Positions 1-25,574 of a stretch of 25,574 bases of DNA are shown one piece after another. The notes below the pieces were generated by a model that was given only the letters and a program-made list of their open reading frames with translations, did no database searches and was not told the DNA's origin. The DNA comes from Paulinella micropora (Eukaryota > Cercozoa > Imbricatea > Euglyphida), in NCBI GenBank assembly GCA_009731375.1, contig BJOX01000033.1, positions 356,712-382,285 of the forward strand, read 5' to 3'. Positions within the stretch are counted from its first letter, which is position 1; the number at the start of each line of letters is the position of its first letter. The position numbers were made by a program, and so were the translations under genes.

Positions 1-845
1 AAATTAATCTAACCCCCCCCCCCCCCCCCCCGGGCCCCCTCCGCCCGCTTCCGGTGACCTATTAACATCAATCAACCAGTGACCCGTAGACTATGTCAGA
101 TTCGCCAGAGATAATTTATCAAGTTATTAATATTAACGCCGGCCGTTAAATTCTAGTGATTATTGATAAATTATGTTATATAATCAAATTATTATCAACG
201 ATGAATTACTAATATATCAGGCTAGGAGTTTGGCAGTTTGGTTTGGCAGCACAGACAGATTTTAATCATGCATCGCCTCAAGTGAGTGGCAAGTATTCTA
301 TTAAAACAGTGCTTGCGTTGAAAAGTCAAGATGGAAAAGAGAGACTCTCACGGAGAAAGAAAACGTCCTGTATTCCGGTACTGTTTAATTTTGACCATCC
401 CTCAGAGCCCGGGCCCGGCTCTCGGTTGGAGTGATCGCGGCAGCGGCGGTAGTACGACGACGAAATGAATATGGCGGCAATGCGCATTGTCGCCGGCCTG
501 GCTACACACTGTTTAGGAAGTGTTTCTGTCCGGCCTGTGACTGAAGTCTCACATTATTAGCGCCCCTCCTCCTAAGAGGTGTGGTCACGGTAGCCTCGGA
601 GTTTGAGACTGTTCCGGATCGTCATTAAACAGAATTCGTTCCTATCGAGTGTACAACATCTTTCGCCCCCGTTTGGAGTTGCATTATATACAACCAAAAA
701 ACTCACCGGCATATAATTAGAATCAAACAGGCCCTCGCAATGTGGCAGGTCGAGGTCGGACACCTCACATCGCTGCGCATAAATATTGCATCATTAGTGA
801 TTAGTATACCTTCCTACTACTACCTATGTTCTGTCCCGGCTTGCT
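1..845. other. Unique sequence downstream of the exportin-7 stop
   Basis: Non-repetitive apart from a run of 19 C at 13-31. It presumably holds the 3' untranslated region and intergenic DNA. No AATAAA is present on the minus strand here; ATTAAA-like hexamers (minus strand) occur at about 261-266 and 384-389. Short open frames show no recognisable protein. Confidence 0.6.
465..560 (+). CDS. Possible short first exon or small open frame
   Basis: ATG at 465 opens a 31-codon frame beginning MNMAAMRIVAGLATHC and closing at TAG 558-560. Upstream is a GC-rich stretch (431-455) with CGG repeats, and the frame start resembles an organelle-targeting peptide. It could be the first exon of a divergent neighbour, but there is no homology to support it. 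Confidence 0.12.
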   Translation: MNMAAMRIVAGLATHCLGSVSVRPVTEVSHY

Positions 846-24333
<23,488 letters not shown>

Positions 24334-24350
24334 CTGCATACATACATACA

Positions 24351-24384
<34 letters not shown>

Positions 24385-24840
24385 CATACATACATATATA
24401 CATACATACGTACATACGTACATAAATACATTACACAGCAACACGCACACACACGCACACACATGCAGCAGTGCGCCCAGTGCTGCTTCTAGATCTTGAG
24501 GGCAAATGCACAGCAAAGGATAGGAAGGAAGGAAGGAAGGAAGGAGGGAATGAGGGAAGGAAGGAAGGAGGGAAGGAGGGAAGGAAGGAATAAAGGAAGA
24601 AAGGAGGGAGGGAGGGAGGGAGGGAGGGAAGGAAGGAAGGAAGGAAGGAAGTGAGTAAGTTGGGAAGAAGGGAAGGAAGGAATGAAGGAGGGAGGGAGGG
24701 AAGGAAGGAAGGAAGGAAGGAAGCAAGGAAGGAAGGAAGGAAGTAGGGAAGGAAGGAATGGCGAGTGAGAGTGGTAAGGCAGTAGCAGAGTGCGCACAGT
24801 GCTGGTTCTAGATCTTGAGGCCAGTGCAGAGCAAAGGACA
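24334..24840 (-). repeat. ACAT and GGAA arrays with two exon-head copies
   Basis: (ACAT)n at 24337-24425, a copy at 24463-24520 (PQDLEAALGALL), (GGAA)n at 24521-24760 and a copy at 24761-24838 (HWPQDLEPALCALCYCLTTL). The last copy keeps the HW that matches exportin-7 QHW, but no AG acceptor is visible before it. Confidence 0.8.
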
Positions 24841-25383
<543 letters not shown>

Positions 25384-25574
25384 GATGAAATATCGACTAA
25401 TGTCAGGAAAAAGGAGCTTCTGATTTCGTCAACCAGGAAGTCTGTGGGTAAAGTATTAACCCGATGCCCAGCTAAGCCGTGATGTTTGCACGGAAGGGAC
25501 TGATACAGGCAATACCAAAGCTCCCTAGTACCAGGCGGGGCCAGGGCTCGTTCCATAAAGCGCCCCTTGCAGAA
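25384..25574 (+). mobile_element. Unclassified interspersed repeat, truncated by the window end
   Basis: Second copy of the element at 22328, matching through gcgccccttgcagaa with a handful of substitutions and single-base indels. It too follows a GATA array. Confidence 0.65.

Noticed and set aside
243-434. 63-codon plus-strand frame
   Set aside because: It starts at a non-ATG codon and shows no recognisable domain or splice context.
572-763. 63-codon minus-strand frame downstream of the stop
   Set aside because: No homology, and it lies in the presumed 3' flank; most likely chance.

Overview
The window is eukaryotic nuclear DNA. It has spliced exons, tRNA-derived retroposons and an extreme load of tri- and tetranucleotide microsatellites (GATA, ACAT, GTAA, GTAG, CAAT, AAT), and nothing bacterial in layout. 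The species cannot be fixed from the sequence: an animal or another microsatellite-rich eukaryote fits. Nine runs of N show that the assembly is incomplete.

The one gene I can support lies on the minus strand and fills almost the whole window. About two dozen short, GC-richer exons (24-244 nt) between 24333 and 846 encode the C-terminal two thirds of an exportin-7 (XPO7/RanBP16, importin-beta superfamily) protein, ending with a TAG stop at 846-848. The 19 exons from 20395 down to 846 join with compatible intron phases at every junction and give about 495 codons without an internal stop. Their peptides line up in order with what I remember of animal exportin-7: [52 protein letters not shown] and the tail GRNLEKDNKSRF. 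Upstream exons at 21.1-21.4, 23.2-23.4 and 24.2-24.3 kb also fit; the N-terminal third lies outside the window and at least one exon is probably lost in the gap at 20614-20790.

The most unusual pattern is in the introns. For many exons the intron end, acceptor AG and first 20-100 nt of the exon are repeated in tandem upstream of the real exon, interleaved with microsatellite: about 17 times before the exon at 6646-6793, 6 times before 21282-21367, 5 before 9064-9159, 4 before 10906-10960, 4 before 5364-5387, 2 before 6170-6219. Usually only the copy nearest the next exon has a donor site. Several donors (GTATGT, GTACGT, GTAACT) run straight into arrays of the same tetranucleotide, so splice sites look like the seeds of the microsatellites.

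Layout: 1-845, unique sequence downstream of the gene; 846-3390, last exons and a 1.6 kb CAAT array; 3.3-6.2 kb, small exons in ACAT, AAT, GATA and GTAA arrays; 6.2-8.8 kb, the GTAG exon-head array; 8.8-14.2 kb, ACAT, GT, ACGT and GATA arrays with seven exons; 14.2-19.4 kb, one long intron holding five copies of a tRNA-derived SINE and two copies of an unclassified element with short terminal inverted repeats; 19.5-24.3 kb, upstream exons; 24.3-25.6 kb, GGAA, GT, GA and GATA tracts and a truncated copy of another interspersed repeat.
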